From Stutzerimonas stutzeri (GTDB lineage: Bacteria > Pseudomonadota > Gammaproteobacteria > Pseudomonadales > Pseudomonadaceae): DNA of 64,000 nucleotides. The DNA lies in the NCBI RefSeq assembly GCF_024448955.1, contig NZ_JAMOIH010000011.1, positions 1 through 64,000 on the forward strand. The letters run 5' to 3'. This document shows, piece after piece, positions 37,594 to 46,994 of the stretch (the stretch's first letter is position 1; each line of letters opens with the position of its first letter). A program made the translations under genes and the position numbers. Under the pieces are notes generated by a model, which ran no database searches, was not told the DNA's origin, and saw only the letters and a list, made by a program, of their open reading frames with translations.

Positions 37594-38351
37594 GGCTGTA
37601 CTCTGTTCTCGGCTCGGTGCGGTTCTATAGGCGCGGCGAACAAGGCGATCTGCGCATGGATACGCTCCATCACTGTTCGCGGCTCGCTGGTCTTGTGCAG
37701 GTCATAGGGGGTCAGATTGACCACACGGACGAAGCGCTGAAGGACGTGCTCGCCCTGCATGTCGATGTCGATGATGTTCAGGCACGCGTTATCCTGCTCC
37801 AGTGCAGCAGCGCAACCGCGACTGCCACCCAACGCCCAGCCGAGCAGCAGACGATTGACTGCGTCGTGGCTGACGATCAGCAGCTGCTGCCAGTCCGGCT
37901 CGTGAAGCAGTCCCCGGAAGCGCTGCAATATGCGTGTTTCGAAGGCATCCCAGCGCTCACCGCCGAGGAAGTCGCCACCCACATCGTCGAGGTTGGCGTA
38001 GGCCTGGCAAACGCGCTGCTGCAACTGCTCTAAGGCGATTTCGCGCAAGCGCCCGGCGCGCACTTCACGCAACGCGGCGCTTTCCTCAAGCGTCGTTCCC
38101 CGGCCATCGAGAAGCAGCTCGGCGGTCTGGCGCGCGCGTGGGTAATCGGAGCACAGCGCCCGGTCGAAGCTCAGCGGCGCGAGAAGCTCTGCCAGCGCTT
38201 GCACTTGCCTCGTGCCTTCGGCGGAGAGCGGCACGCTGCGTGGATCGAGAGGCTGACCGCTGGCATCGAAGTAATCGACATGGCCATGGCGCACCAGGTA
38301 GACACGGCGACGGTGTATGGGCAGGACGTCGGCGGTGAACGATACGCTCAT
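37590..38351 (-). CDS. Histidine phosphatase family protein inserted in the lva operon
   Basis: From ATG 38351 the protein has 253 residues. It carries the RHG motif (LVRHGHVDYF) whose histidine is phosphorylated, the second catalytic arginine region (CSDYPRARQTAELL) and the second histidine in IVSHDAVNRLL. It belongs to the phosphoglycerate mutase-like branch. It overlaps lvaB and lvaC by four bases each, so it is fully embedded in the operon. The P. putida lva operon as I know it has no such gene. It may recycle dead-end phosphorylated acids; this is inference. Confidence 0.87.
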   Translation of the reverse strand: MSVSFTADVLPIHRRRVYLVRHGHVDYFDASGQPLDPRSVPLSAEGTRQVQALAELLAPLSFDRALCSDYPRARQTAELLLDGRGTTLEESAALREVRAGRLREIALEQLQQRVCQAYANLDDVGGDFLGGERWDAFETRILQRFRGLLHEPDWQQLLIVSHDAVNRLLLGWALGGSRGCAAALEQDNACLNIIDIDMQGEHVLQRFVRVVNLTPYDLHKTSEPRTVMERIHAQIALFAAPIEPHRAENRVQP

Positions 38352-38707
38352 GGCAACGCCTTCGGATTGCTGATCGCGAGTTGCGCGACGGTGGTCTGCC
38401 GCAGCGCATCGAGAAGCGCGCCCTGCGTTTCTGGAGCATCGTAACGACCCGTACGGATGGCCTCGCCCAGCGCTCGGCGAGCGGCATTCGCAGACGGCAA
38501 ATGCTCTCCCAGCAACAGCTGCAGGCACTCTCTCTCCTGCGCCTCAGCCTGGGCGCAGGCCTGGCACTCACGCGCCGCGATGGCCATGGCGTTGGCCACC
38601 ATCAGCGTCGTGTAGCGCAATTCGCTGGGCAGTGCCGGCAGCAACTCCTGAAGTAGCGTCTGACGGGCAACTTCCAGCAGTTCTCGAGCATCGGGCTGAC
38701 GGCTCAT
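38348..38707 (-). CDS. lvaB: DUF6285 protein, LvaB-like kinase partner
   Basis: The 119-residue helical protein (PDARELLEVARQTLLQELLPALPSE split over residues 5-29) matches the small DUF6285 partners found beside acyl-CoA kinases. LvaB is needed together with LvaA for phosphorylation of 4-hydroxyacyl-CoA. It overlaps lvaA and the phosphatase gene by four bases each. No catalytic residues are known. Confidence 0.82.
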   Translation of the reverse strand: MSRQPDARELLEVARQTLLQELLPALPSELRYTTLMVANAMAIAARECQACAQAEAQERECLQLLLGEHLPSANAARRALGEAIRTGRYDAPETQGALLDALRQTTVAQLAISNPKALP

Positions 38708-39762
38708 CGTGCGCCTCCTGCGGTCAGGCGGAGGATGTCCAGCTCCAACTCGGGTAGCAGACGTCCGGTGAGTGCGAGCTCCAGCGACGGCTCTTCACCG
38801 GAAAGATGGCGTTGCGCCTGCTGCAGGGCGATCACCGCCCAGCGCAGAGTTGCCATCACCTGCCAGTAATCCAATTGCTCGCGGTCGATATGCAATGCGG
38901 AAACCTCGCGGTAACCGCGCAGGAAATCCTCAAGTTTGCCGATGCCGCCGGCTTCCAAATCCGGCCGGGCGAAACGCCAGCAGCGGGCGGTAAACCAGCC
39001 GATGTCCTCGCGTGGATCGCCCCAGCCGGTGAACTCCCAATCGAGGACTGCCTGCAGAGCACCTTCACTGGCCAGGTAGTTGCCGGTGCGGTAGTCGCGA
39101 TGCAACAGGCAGACGACGCTATCGCGCGGCGCGTTGAGTTCGCACCAGCGCAGGCCCCACTCCAGCACGGGCTGGGCTCGCGCCTGGCTGTCGAGGAATT
39201 CGCGGTAAGTGGCGATGGCCGAGAGCGCTGGCGTGGCGCTCGGCGGCGGCAGGAAGTCCAGTTCGGCACATGGCGGGCGCAGGCGATGCAGCCGCGCCAG
39301 GTTGGAGCCAAGCTCGGCGGCCAGTTGCGGATTTCCGTTGGCCGCACCCTTACCGCTGAGCAGATAGCCCGCAGCGACGCCGGGCAGCATTTCCATCAAG
39401 AAGAAGGCGCGGCCGATCACATGTGTGTCACGGCACAACCATAGCGGCCGCGGCACCTTCACACCGGCGCGGTGGACCAAGGTCAGCACGGCGAACTCTT
39501 CGGCGCGACCCAGGCTGGCCGACAGCGCCGAGGCGGCGTCGCTGCGCAGCACCCAGCGTTGCACGCCGGCCCATGGCCCTCCTTCGACTTGCAGTTCGAA
39601 CAGCCAGTTTTCCTGGATCGCCCCGCCGGAAAGCCGCTTGCGCTGCAAGATGACTACCTGCTGTGCTTCGGCCTGGCGGCGAATGAACGCCAGCAAGTTT
39701 TCGTCGTTCGCCGCATCGCTGTGTGCGCCAGCGACTGGAGATGCTGCCTTGAGACTACTCAT
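38704..39762 (-). CDS. lvaA: Aminoglycoside phosphotransferase-fold acyl-CoA kinase, LvaA-like
   Basis: From ATG 39762 the protein has 352 residues. It has the kinase-like nucleotide region in the N-lobe, the Brenner motif CLLHRDYRTGNYL with catalytic Asp, and the metal-binding VLDWEFTGWGDP. This is the APH/ACAD10-11 kinase family. LvaA phosphorylates the 4-hydroxyl of 4-hydroxyacyl-CoA using ATP. The chosen start sits about 50 bp downstream of a sigma-54 promoter start point. It is the first gene of the operon. Confidence 0.87.
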   Translation of the reverse strand: MSSLKAASPVAGAHSDAANDENLLAFIRRQAEAQQVVILQRKRLSGGAIQENWLFELQVEGGPWAGVQRWVLRSDAASALSASLGRAEEFAVLTLVHRAGVKVPRPLWLCRDTHVIGRAFFLMEMLPGVAAGYLLSGKGAANGNPQLAAELGSNLARLHRLRPPCAELDFLPPPSATPALSAIATYREFLDSQARAQPVLEWGLRWCELNAPRDSVVCLLHRDYRTGNYLASEGALQAVLDWEFTGWGDPREDIGWFTARCWRFARPDLEAGGIGKLEDFLRGYREVSALHIDREQLDYWQVMATLRWAVIALQQAQRHLSGEEPSLELALTGRLLPELELDILRLTAGGAR

Positions 39763-39823
39763 GGGATCGATGCGCCCTGCCCTTTGAATTTTTATCGAGA
39801 TTTGCATATGGCGACGTAGCTGG

Positions 39824-39839
39824 AGCAACTGTCGGGCCA
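39824..39839 (-). promoter_or_regulatory. Sigma-54 (-24/-12) promoter of the lva operon
   Basis: On the minus strand the site reads TGGCCCGACAGTTGCT, with GG and GC separated by 10 bases. It differs from the consensus TGGCACG-N4-TTGCW at one position. It would start transcription near 39812, about 50 bp before lvaA. The divergent gene encodes a sigma-54 activator. Confidence 0.82.
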
Positions 39840-40004
39840 AGTGCACATAAGGATTGCGTGATCATCTGCAAAACCGCGCCGTTCGAGGCCTGCGACGAAT
39901 CGGCCAGCCTCGTCAGCGAATTGCACTGACCCTGGCTGTTTCACTTGCGCAACGAATCTGTTCAACTCTGAAAATTGATTTCATTCTTGAATGAGGTTGG
40001 CGTC

Positions 40005-41966
40005 ATGCCCTTACCCCGCGCGCAAATCGTCGTACTCATTAGCCATCTGCAGCGACCGAGCCAGCAAAGCCGTCTGGCTCAGGTTGTGGGTGCGCTGATG
40101 GCGGATTATTCCGACGAAACGAGTATCCAGGTACTCGACACTTCGGTGAGCGAATCGCTGCAAGTTGCACGCGAGCTGGAACGACGCGGTGAGGTCGACG
40201 TTTTCGTCTGCGCCGGGGCCACCGCCGCCTACCTGCGCAAGCACCTGACCCGCCCGGTACTGTCGATGCGCGTCGGCGGTGCCGACCTACTGCGCGCGCT
40301 GGATCAGGCGCGGGCACATTCCTCACAGGTGGCGGTCGTCAGCTACAACCGCATCAACGCCGAACTGGAAGCTATGGCCGCGCTGTTCACCGTGCAGGTG
40401 CACCAAGCCTCCTACACAACCCTAGATGGGGCGCGGCTGGCAGTAGAACAGATGGCCGGGATGGGCTGCCGCAGCATCATCGGCTCCTCGACCGTACTCG
40501 AACTGGCGGAGCAAGCAGGCTTGCAGGGCGTTTTGTCGCTGAGCAACGACACCGTACGCAAGGCTTTGGAAGAAGCGCTCGGCATCCTCCACAGCCAGCG
40601 CATCGAAATCGCCAAGCGCCAACACCTGAACGGAGTGCTGCGACACATTCCGGCCGGTGTCGCGGCGGTGGACAATCAGGGCATTGTGCAATCGATCAAT
40701 CCGGCGCTGGCGTTGCTTCTGGACCTACCGGCGGACGTAGCTCTTGGTCGACCATTGCAGGAGCTCTGTCCGGACCTGGACCTAGGGCAGGCGCTACGCG
40801 ATGGTGCCGGCGAGGAGAACCGAATAATCCGGCTAGGCGCCCACACGGTCGTCAGCAACCTGCTGCCGATTCTTGAAAATGGCCAGCGCACGGGCATGGT
40901 AATGACCTGCCAGGACACCTCGGCGGTGCAGCGCGCCGACCAGCGTATTCGCTCCTCGCGGCGCCCCGGGACCTTCGTCGCCAAGTACAGTCTGGAACAG
41001 ATCAGCGGCGGCAGCCTGGCCAATCGCGAACTGCTGCGCCTGGCCGAACGCTATGCACGGACTGACTCCACCATCCTCATTACCGGCGAGAGCGGCACCG
41101 GCAAGGAATTACTGGCCCAAGGAATCCATAACGCAAGCCGTCGCCCCCACGGCCCCTTCGTGGCGATCAACTGCGCGGCATTTCCCGAGTCGCTGCTAGA
41201 AAGCGAACTGTTCGGTTACGAGGAAGGGGCCTTCAGCGGCTCGCGCAAGGGTGGCAAGCCAGGTCTATTCGAGGCGGCGCACCGCGGTACGCTGTTCCTT
41301 GACGAAATTGGCGATATGCCGGTGTCGCTGCAGACTCGCCTGCTGCGCGTATTGCAGGAACGCGAAGTGCTGCGCCTGGGCGGCACCGAGCCGACCTCCA
41401 TCGATGTGCGGGTCATCGCCGCCACCCACCAAGACCTGCGCGATCGCATCGAAGCCGGGCGTTTTCGTAACGATCTTTACTATCGACTGAACATCCTTCG
41501 GCTCCAGACCATACCGTTGCGCGAACGTCGTGAGGACATCGCACTGATTGCACGCGGCATAGCCCAGCGTTTGCCGGGTAGCGGCCAACCGCAAGGCGCC
41601 GGCACCCTGCCCGAAGCGTTTTTGCCCTACCTGATGGCGTACGCCTGGCCGGGTAACGTGCGCGAATTGGAAAACATCGTGGAGCGGGCCGTGCTCTCGG
41701 CCGACGAGTTGTTTTTGCATGGCGCGATTGATGAACATCGCCTGGTGCGCCTGATTCCCGAACTCTTCGAACAACGCGAAGCACCGCCAGCCTTTACGCA
41801 AACGCCCGCGAAGGACCTACGCTCGCTGGGCAAAGAAGCGGAACTGCACCACGTGCGACAAACACTGGAGGCGTGCCAGGGAGACATGGAGGAAGCAGCG
41901 CGCAGGCTCGGGATCAGCCGATCAACACTCTGGAGGCGACTACGCCATGAGCACAGCAGCAGATGA
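40005..41966 (+). CDS. lvaR: Sigma-54-dependent PrpR-type activator, LvaR-like
   Basis: From ATG 40005 the protein has 653 residues. A PrpR N-terminal sensor (about 1-180) precedes a PAS domain (about 205-310), the AAA core with GESGTGKELL and FLDEIGDM, and a Fis-type helix-turn-helix at the C-terminus (ARRLGISRSTLWRRL). The sigma-54 contact loop reads GAFSGS instead of GAFTGA. It is divergent from lvaA and its sigma-54 promoter, so it should activate the operon in response to a CoA-ester or acid. A TTG start at 39975 is possible but less likely. Confidence 0.88.
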   Translation: MPLPRAQIVVLISHLQRPSQQSRLAQVVGALMADYSDETSIQVLDTSVSESLQVARELERRGEVDVFVCAGATAAYLRKHLTRPVLSMRVGGADLLRALDQARAHSSQVAVVSYNRINAELEAMAALFTVQVHQASYTTLDGARLAVEQMAGMGCRSIIGSSTVLELAEQAGLQGVLSLSNDTVRKALEEALGILHSQRIEIAKRQHLNGVLRHIPAGVAAVDNQGIVQSINPALALLLDLPADVALGRPLQELCPDLDLGQALRDGAGEENRIIRLGAHTVVSNLLPILENGQRTGMVMTCQDTSAVQRADQRIRSSRRPGTFVAKYSLEQISGGSLANRELLRLAERYARTDSTILITGESGTGKELLAQGIHNASRRPHGPFVAINCAAFPESLLESELFGYEEGAFSGSRKGGKPGLFEAAHRGTLFLDEIGDMPVSLQTRLLRVLQEREVLRLGGTEPTSIDVRVIAATHQDLRDRIEAGRFRNDLYYRLNILRLQTIPLRERREDIALIARGIAQRLPGSGQPQGAGTLPEAFLPYLMAYAWPGNVRELENIVERAVLSADELFLHGAIDEHRLVRLIPELFEQREAPPAFTQTPAKDLRSLGKEAELHHVRQTLEACQGDMEEAARRLGISRSTLWRRLRHEHSSR

Positions 41967-42332
41967 CTTACCCTAATTACCGAACAAACAGCTAACACGT
42001 ACGTTCGTATTAGTACTGTCCGGTTAGTTGCCTGCTAACGATCTCCGCACTTACAGGCCTGCTAGGCAGCGAATAGTTACGCTGCAATTCCACAGGTGTT
42101 AATAAGGTTCCGACACAGCACTGAAATCCGCTTCAATAGAAACAGCCCGCTAACCTTGGCACGATAATTAGTCGCTGAGTATTTAAAGGTCAATTACTTG
42201 CTCAATTCGACCTTTGCCCCAACACCGATGGAAGTCCCGCGCCATTCCCGCTGAACAGAGACAGGACCTTCTACGTAGCATTCGATTGGTGACTACTTGC
42301 CTCTAGCCAGACCGGAAAGTTGTGAACGGAAG
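41967..42332. other. Intergenic region between convergent lvaR and the mechanosensitive channel
   Basis: No gene seen. The two flanking genes end toward this stretch. A partial sigma-54-like hexamer at 42157 lacks the -12 GC and is not counted. Confidence 0.35.
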
Positions 42333-44906
42333 CTACGCAGTCGGCTCCTGGGCCATCATGAAACGCTCGCGCGGATCGGCGATCTGGATGCCCAGCTCGC
42401 GGAAGTGCTCGAAGATGCGCCGGTTGACCTCGCGTTGAACGCCCCAGCGCCCCTTGTCGATACAGCGCATCTGCCCGGCCAGCGTCACCATCGAGCCATC
42501 CACCGAATCGACGCCCCATACGGCCAGATCGTCGATGATCAGGTCGGCGAACGCTGGGTCCGCACGCAGCTCGGCGCCGATTCTCTTCAGCTCGGCGATC
42601 GCCTGGTCGATGTCGGTGTCGTAACCGACACTGATCCGTACCGCCGCATTGCCAATGCCGCGGTTGGTGTTGTTGACCGTGGACACCGAGCTGAACGGGA
42701 CGATATGCAACGAACCGTCGCCCGCGCGCAACCGCACGGTGCGGATCGACAGATTTTCTACCGTGCCGGAGACGCCCGCGACGGTCACCCAGTCGCCCAC
42801 CTGCATGGCGTTTTCCATCAACAGGAAGATGCCGGTGATGAAGTCTTGGACCAGCTTCTGCGAGCCGAAGCCCAGGGCGACGCCGATGATGCTCGCGCCC
42901 GCCAGCAGAGGCGTCGTATTGATGCCGACCTCGCTGAGCGCGGTCAGGCCGACGACCAGCAAAATCACGATCATCAACCCCGTACGCAGCATCGGCAGCA
43001 GCGTGCGCAGCCGCGCGGCCCGCATCAGCTCCCCGCTTTCGCTCCAGCGGGTGATACGCCGCTCGAGCACGGCATTGGCCAGTTGCCAGACCACCAGTGC
43101 CAGAATCACCGCAATCGCGATGGTCATCACGGCGCCGGCCAGACTGCGGCCGATGGTTCCCGCTGCGAACCAGCTGATCGCATCGAAGCCCCAGGCCTGA
43201 AAGAGCGCGACCAGAACGCAGACTGCGATCAACGCCGACATGAGCCAGCGCACCAGCGGATACAGCTGCTCGACCAACCGGCTGCGCACGCCATCTGATG
43301 TTTGCGCAGCATCGGTATCACCATCCTGGTCACCGACGAATGCCCGCTCCAGGGCACCGAGCGCCAGTACCGCGGCCAGGCGGCCGAGCACCACGATGCC
43401 ACCGGTCAACCCGATGAACTCGATCAGCTTCGGAAACCCGTTCTCAACGCCGAGAGCCCAGACGACCCACAGGCCCATCACAAACGCGGCGGCGGCGATG
43501 GCCCAGACCTGCGCGGCCCACTGGCGGAGCATCACGAGCGGCCCGCTGCTGCCCGCCTTGGGCGCGATGGCGTCGCGCACCGGCCGCCGAAGCTTGAAGA
43601 TGAGCATGACGATCATCAAATGGGCGAGTAGCGAGATGAATTTCAGGATGGCAGCACGCCCCGCCGCACCACTGCCGAGGTGCTGCAAGGCATCCGCCAG
43701 CGCGATACCGAAAGCCGCCAGGGCCACGAAGTACAGCGCCCAGCTGTTCAGCAGCCGCGACGTCTCGCCGCTTACCCTGAAAACCCGCAGGCCATAGCCG
43801 CTCGGCGATATCAACAGGCGCACCACCGCCATGGTCAGGCGGGTGAAGAGGTAGGCGAGAACGAACCCACCGGTGATATCGCGGGTCCGCTCGTCGAGGC
43901 TGGGGTACAGGTGCGTGACCAGAGCGGCCACACTGAAAAACAAGACCAGCGGCAACAGGTCCAGAAGAAAGATGCCAAGCGCGAACGGCAAGTGCCGCAG
44001 TGCACCGCGATGGTCGCCAAAGCTGCTGTTGTGCCGGCCCCTGGGCTCTGCCGTAGCGGGTTTCGACTCTTCGCTTTCACCGGCTATCGCCGGCCCCGCC
44101 TCAGCGGTCCCCGCCACTTTCTGCTCGGAACCGCCTAGAGGAATAGCCTCTACCCTTTCGACTCCGTCTCGAATGGTTTGCATCAGTGCGACGCCAGACT
44201 GCTCGGGCTGGGTAGCGGCCGCTGCGGCGGTACGCTCGGCGTCCATCTGCTCGGGCTGCTGCCAAGCACGTAAAGAAGGCTCAGCCGCCCCGGCAGCGCT
44301 CGCACGCACCTCAATCTCCCGCGCGTGCTCCTGCAAGGCCATGCTGGGTCTACGCAGTAAACGTCGCATGCCCCACTCGACAAGCAAACCGAGGGAAAAC
44401 ACCACGGCCAGGGCGATCAGCGCATCGACGAACAATGCCCGTCCCGCCTGGGATCTGAAAATCGAATCGAACCACGCGGGCAGTTCCAGCAGAGCATCCC
44501 TGACCTGACCCACCTGCTGGCCAAGGCCATCGGCCCAACGAGCGACCTGCCCCAACATCTGCGCTATCAGACCACCCTCCTCCAAAGGCGTTATCACCGG
44601 CTCCGGCTCCGGCTCTGGCTCAGCCGCAACCGGCGCCTCGGCCGGCGCCGCGTCACCATCGGCATCGGCATCGGTACCACCTACTGCCGCAACCACGGTT
44701 TGGTCGTTCGCAATGACCCTGAGCGTCGCCAGAACATCGGCGCGCCGCCGCTCATCCTGAAGCACCTCGGCAGCACGCCGTGCATCCTGAGAAGAGACCT
44801 CGTCGGACAGAGGCGACGGATCACTCTGCGCCTGCACCGGCGCAGCCAACTGCAGCAGAACGGCAATGAGCGGAACACAAAGAAATCTTGAACGTGAGCT
44901 ATGCAT
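42333..44906 (-). CDS. MscS-family mechanosensitive channel, YbiO-like
   Basis: From ATG 44906 the protein has 857 residues. It starts with a signal-like helix (VPLIAVLLQLAAPVQAQ), has a periplasmic segment with Asp/Ala repeats near residue 85, and about ten membrane helices. The MscS core at about 640-820 includes the pore helix (LLAGASIIGVALGFGSQKLVQ split) and the MENAMQVGDWV beta domain. It resembles E. coli YbiO, a large low-abundance channel that protects against hypo-osmotic shock. The reading frame continues upstream to 44999 but that extension is not signal-like. Confidence 0.88.
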   Translation of the reverse strand: MHSSRSRFLCVPLIAVLLQLAAPVQAQSDPSPLSDEVSSQDARRAAEVLQDERRRADVLATLRVIANDQTVVAAVGGTDADADGDAAPAEAPVAAEPEPEPEPVITPLEEGGLIAQMLGQVARWADGLGQQVGQVRDALLELPAWFDSIFRSQAGRALFVDALIALAVVFSLGLLVEWGMRRLLRRPSMALQEHAREIEVRASAAGAAEPSLRAWQQPEQMDAERTAAAAATQPEQSGVALMQTIRDGVERVEAIPLGGSEQKVAGTAEAGPAIAGESEESKPATAEPRGRHNSSFGDHRGALRHLPFALGIFLLDLLPLVLFFSVAALVTHLYPSLDERTRDITGGFVLAYLFTRLTMAVVRLLISPSGYGLRVFRVSGETSRLLNSWALYFVALAAFGIALADALQHLGSGAAGRAAILKFISLLAHLMIVMLIFKLRRPVRDAIAPKAGSSGPLVMLRQWAAQVWAIAAAAFVMGLWVVWALGVENGFPKLIEFIGLTGGIVVLGRLAAVLALGALERAFVGDQDGDTDAAQTSDGVRSRLVEQLYPLVRWLMSALIAVCVLVALFQAWGFDAISWFAAGTIGRSLAGAVMTIAIAVILALVVWQLANAVLERRITRWSESGELMRAARLRTLLPMLRTGLMIVILLVVGLTALSEVGINTTPLLAGASIIGVALGFGSQKLVQDFITGIFLLMENAMQVGDWVTVAGVSGTVENLSIRTVRLRAGDGSLHIVPFSSVSTVNNTNRGIGNAAVRISVGYDTDIDQAIAELKRIGAELRADPAFADLIIDDLAVWGVDSVDGSMVTLAGQMRCIDKGRWGVQREVNRRIFEHFRELGIQIADPRERFMMAQEPTA

Positions 44907-45238
44907 GAGTCGAATGAGACCTTGGGGCAGGCTGAAGCGAGACTGGCGTTCCAGACAGGAACAGATCGGTAAGCCCAGTGGCCGTTTCGCATTGGGCATC
45001 TAGGGAGGCACTGAGTTTCAAGCAATGCGTACACCCCTCCGTTCAGCGTAGTCACGGTGCGTAAGCAGCTGAACAGCAACAGCCCAGTACTTGTCAGGAT
45101 GAAATACCTTGCAATGAGTGATTGCTTGAGCGGCACACGGCGCCTGCTAGATTAGCGCCGCGACGCCGGGCCCCTCTGACAGCTACCCAGCTGCCATGTC
45201 GGAGTTGCAGTTTGTACAACTCGACTTAGGAGGGGCTC

Positions 45239-46246
45239 ATGAGCACCCTAGAACCGTTCTTCATGGCCGAGTTCCTCGGCACTGCCACTTGGTTGTGGCT
45301 CGTTTTCATCACTATCGTGATCGGCTTGCTGGTCTTCGACCTCGGGGTGCTTCACCGTGAGCACCGGGAAATCGGGGTCAAGGAAAGCCTGCTGCTATCC
45401 GCCGGCTACATCACGGCCGGCCTGCTATTTGGCCTCTGGGTCTGGCAGGTCAAGGGCGGCGACGCCGGCATGGATTTCTATACCGGCTTTCTGATTGAGA
45501 AGTCGTTGTCCATGGATAACGTATTTCTCATGGCGATGATCTTCAGCTTTCTGGCCATCCCGCGTAAGTACCAGCACGAGGTGCTGTTCTGGGGCATCCT
45601 CGGCGTGATCGTGCTGCGCGCAATCATGATCGGCCTCGGCGCCGCGCTGATACACGAGTTCAGTTGGATTCTCTACGTGTTTGGCGTCTTCCTGCTGCTG
45701 ACCGGGGTGAAGATGCTGTTCAGCAAGGTGGATGATCACCCCGACTTGGCCGAGAACTCGCTGGTCAAATTCGTGCGCCGGCACATGCGCGTCACCGACC
45801 GTCTGCACGAGGGGCGCTTCTTCGTGCGTCAGCCGGATGCCAGTGGCCGCGCAGTGGTCTGGGCCACGCCGCTGTTTCTGGCGCTGGTGCTGATCGAGTG
45901 TGCCGACCTGGTGTTCGCGGTGGACAGCGTACCGGCGATCTTCGCCATCACTCAGGACCCGTTTATCGTCTACACCTCGAACATCTTCGCGATCCTTGGC
46001 CTGCGTGCGCTGTACTTCGCCCTGGCGGCGATGATCCATCGCTTCGCCTACCTCAAGTACGCCCTGGCTCTGGTGCTGGTGTTCATCGGCTGTAAGATTT
46101 TCCTGGTCGGCATCATTGGCAAGACTCCGCCGGCGATCTCCCTGAGCGTTACGGTCGGCCTGCTGGTCGGTGGCGTGCTGCTGTCGCTGTGGAAAACCCG
46201 CAACGACCCGCCCCTCGTCGATGCCGAAACGAACCGCCATTCATAA
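45239..46246 (+). CDS. TerC/Alx family integral membrane protein
   Basis: The 335-residue protein has about eight or nine membrane helices and the family motifs SMDNVFLMAMIFSFL and FAVDSVPAIFAITQDPFIVYTSN split by a charged loop. TerC/Alx proteins are implicated in manganese export and in loading metal onto exported proteins. The start follows AGGAGGGG closely. The 230-bp leader could contain a control element, but I could not identify a manganese riboswitch in it. A terminator follows directly. Confidence 0.9.
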   Translation: MSTLEPFFMAEFLGTATWLWLVFITIVIGLLVFDLGVLHREHREIGVKESLLLSAGYITAGLLFGLWVWQVKGGDAGMDFYTGFLIEKSLSMDNVFLMAMIFSFLAIPRKYQHEVLFWGILGVIVLRAIMIGLGAALIHEFSWILYVFGVFLLLTGVKMLFSKVDDHPDLAENSLVKFVRRHMRVTDRLHEGRFFVRQPDASGRAVVWATPLFLALVLIECADLVFAVDSVPAIFAITQDPFIVYTSNIFAILGLRALYFALAAMIHRFAYLKYALALVLVFIGCKIFLVGIIGKTPPAISLSVTVGLLVGGVLLSLWKTRNDPPLVDAETNRHS

Positions 46247-46253
46247 CTCTATC

Positions 46254-46274
46254 GCCCCGGCTTGCCGGGGCTTT
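46254..46274 (+). terminator. Intrinsic terminator after the TerC gene
   Basis: GCCCCGG and CCGGGGC pair around CTTG, followed by TTT. It lies 8 bp after the TerC stop and 22 bp before the lipoprotein gene. Confidence 0.75.
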
Positions 46275-46295
46275 CATCACCGTTGGAGATGACCC

Positions 46296-46595
46296 ATGAA
46301 ACCAGCATCCATTGCTGCCCTGACGCTAGTGGCCTTGATCGGCTCAACCCTGGCCGGCTGCGAGGTCGCCGAGGAATCGGCGCAGAAGCTCACCGAGAAG
46401 GCCGAGCAGGCCGTGCAGGAACTGGCGCGCGAGGCTGTCAGCGATACCGTCAATGCGTTCAACGAGCAGATCGATCAGGTACAGAAATCGGCCAATGAGT
46501 TGCTCGGCCAGCCCGAAGAAGAGACATCGAACGACAAGCCCGAGCGCGAAACCGAGACGCCGCCGGCTTGGTCCGGCGAAGGCGTCGAGACATGA
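46296..46595 (+). CDS. Small lipoprotein with helical, charged tail
   Basis: The 99-residue protein has a type II signal with lipobox LAGC and lipidation Cys22. The mature part is a charged amphipathic helix (EESAQKLTEKAEQAVQELA) followed by a low-complexity Glu/Pro end. Glu follows the cysteine, so outer-membrane sorting is likely. Function unknown. Confidence 0.82.
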   Translation: MKPASIAALTLVALIGSTLAGCEVAEESAQKLTEKAEQAVQELAREAVSDTVNAFNEQIDQVQKSANELLGQPEEETSNDKPERETETPPAWSGEGVET

Positions 46596-46769
46596 GCCCG
46601 TTCAATGGCTCTGGCTGCTCATCCGCCAGGCAGTGACACATCAACCGTTCAGCGGATGACAACAGGAAGGCGATGAGTGGGCGCTGTGGTGAAGCCGTTA
46701 GCTGTCAGAATGACATCACCGCTGCAATGGCGCAGCCACTGTCCCGAATCGAGCGCGAGCCTGTTGATC

Positions 46770-46982
46770 ATGTCTGCTGAAAAACTCTATACGATCGTCC
46801 TGGAACACAGCCTGAAGGTCCTTCTCGAGGCCGCCACGATGGAGCAGGTCGAAGCGTTCTGGGATGCCAACGACACCCGTTACGTCGGCCTGCGCATGGA
46901 GGACGAAGATGGCCACCACGCGCGCGTGATCGTAACGGACGAGATGCCGGAGGAAGAGGAAGCCGATCTGTGCATTGGTTGA
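46770..46982 (+). CDS. Small acidic protein, unknown function
   Basis: From ATG 46770 (MSAEKLYTIVLEH) the protein has 70 residues. It is acidic (ending PEEEEADLCIG) with no signal. The frame is open further upstream to 46677 but that part is not protein-like. Codon use fits the host. It converges with the MFS exporter gene 12 bp away. Confidence 0.65.
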   Translation: MSAEKLYTIVLEHSLKVLLEAATMEQVEAFWDANDTRYVGLRMEDEDGHHARVIVTDEMPEEEEADLCIG

Positions 46983-46994
46983 TCTGACCCTCCG

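Noticed and set aside
42157..42172. Sigma-54-like TGGCACG-N4-TTAG on the plus strand
   Set aside because: The -12 GC is missing and no plus-strand gene follows.
42297..43298. Long plus-strand frame opposite the MscS-type gene
   Set aside because: Antisense shadow of a well-supported membrane protein in G+C-rich DNA, rich in His/Gln/Arg.
45010..45238. Possible manganese riboswitch before the TerC gene
   Set aside because: No match to the conserved core of the yybP-ykoY class could be found by eye.
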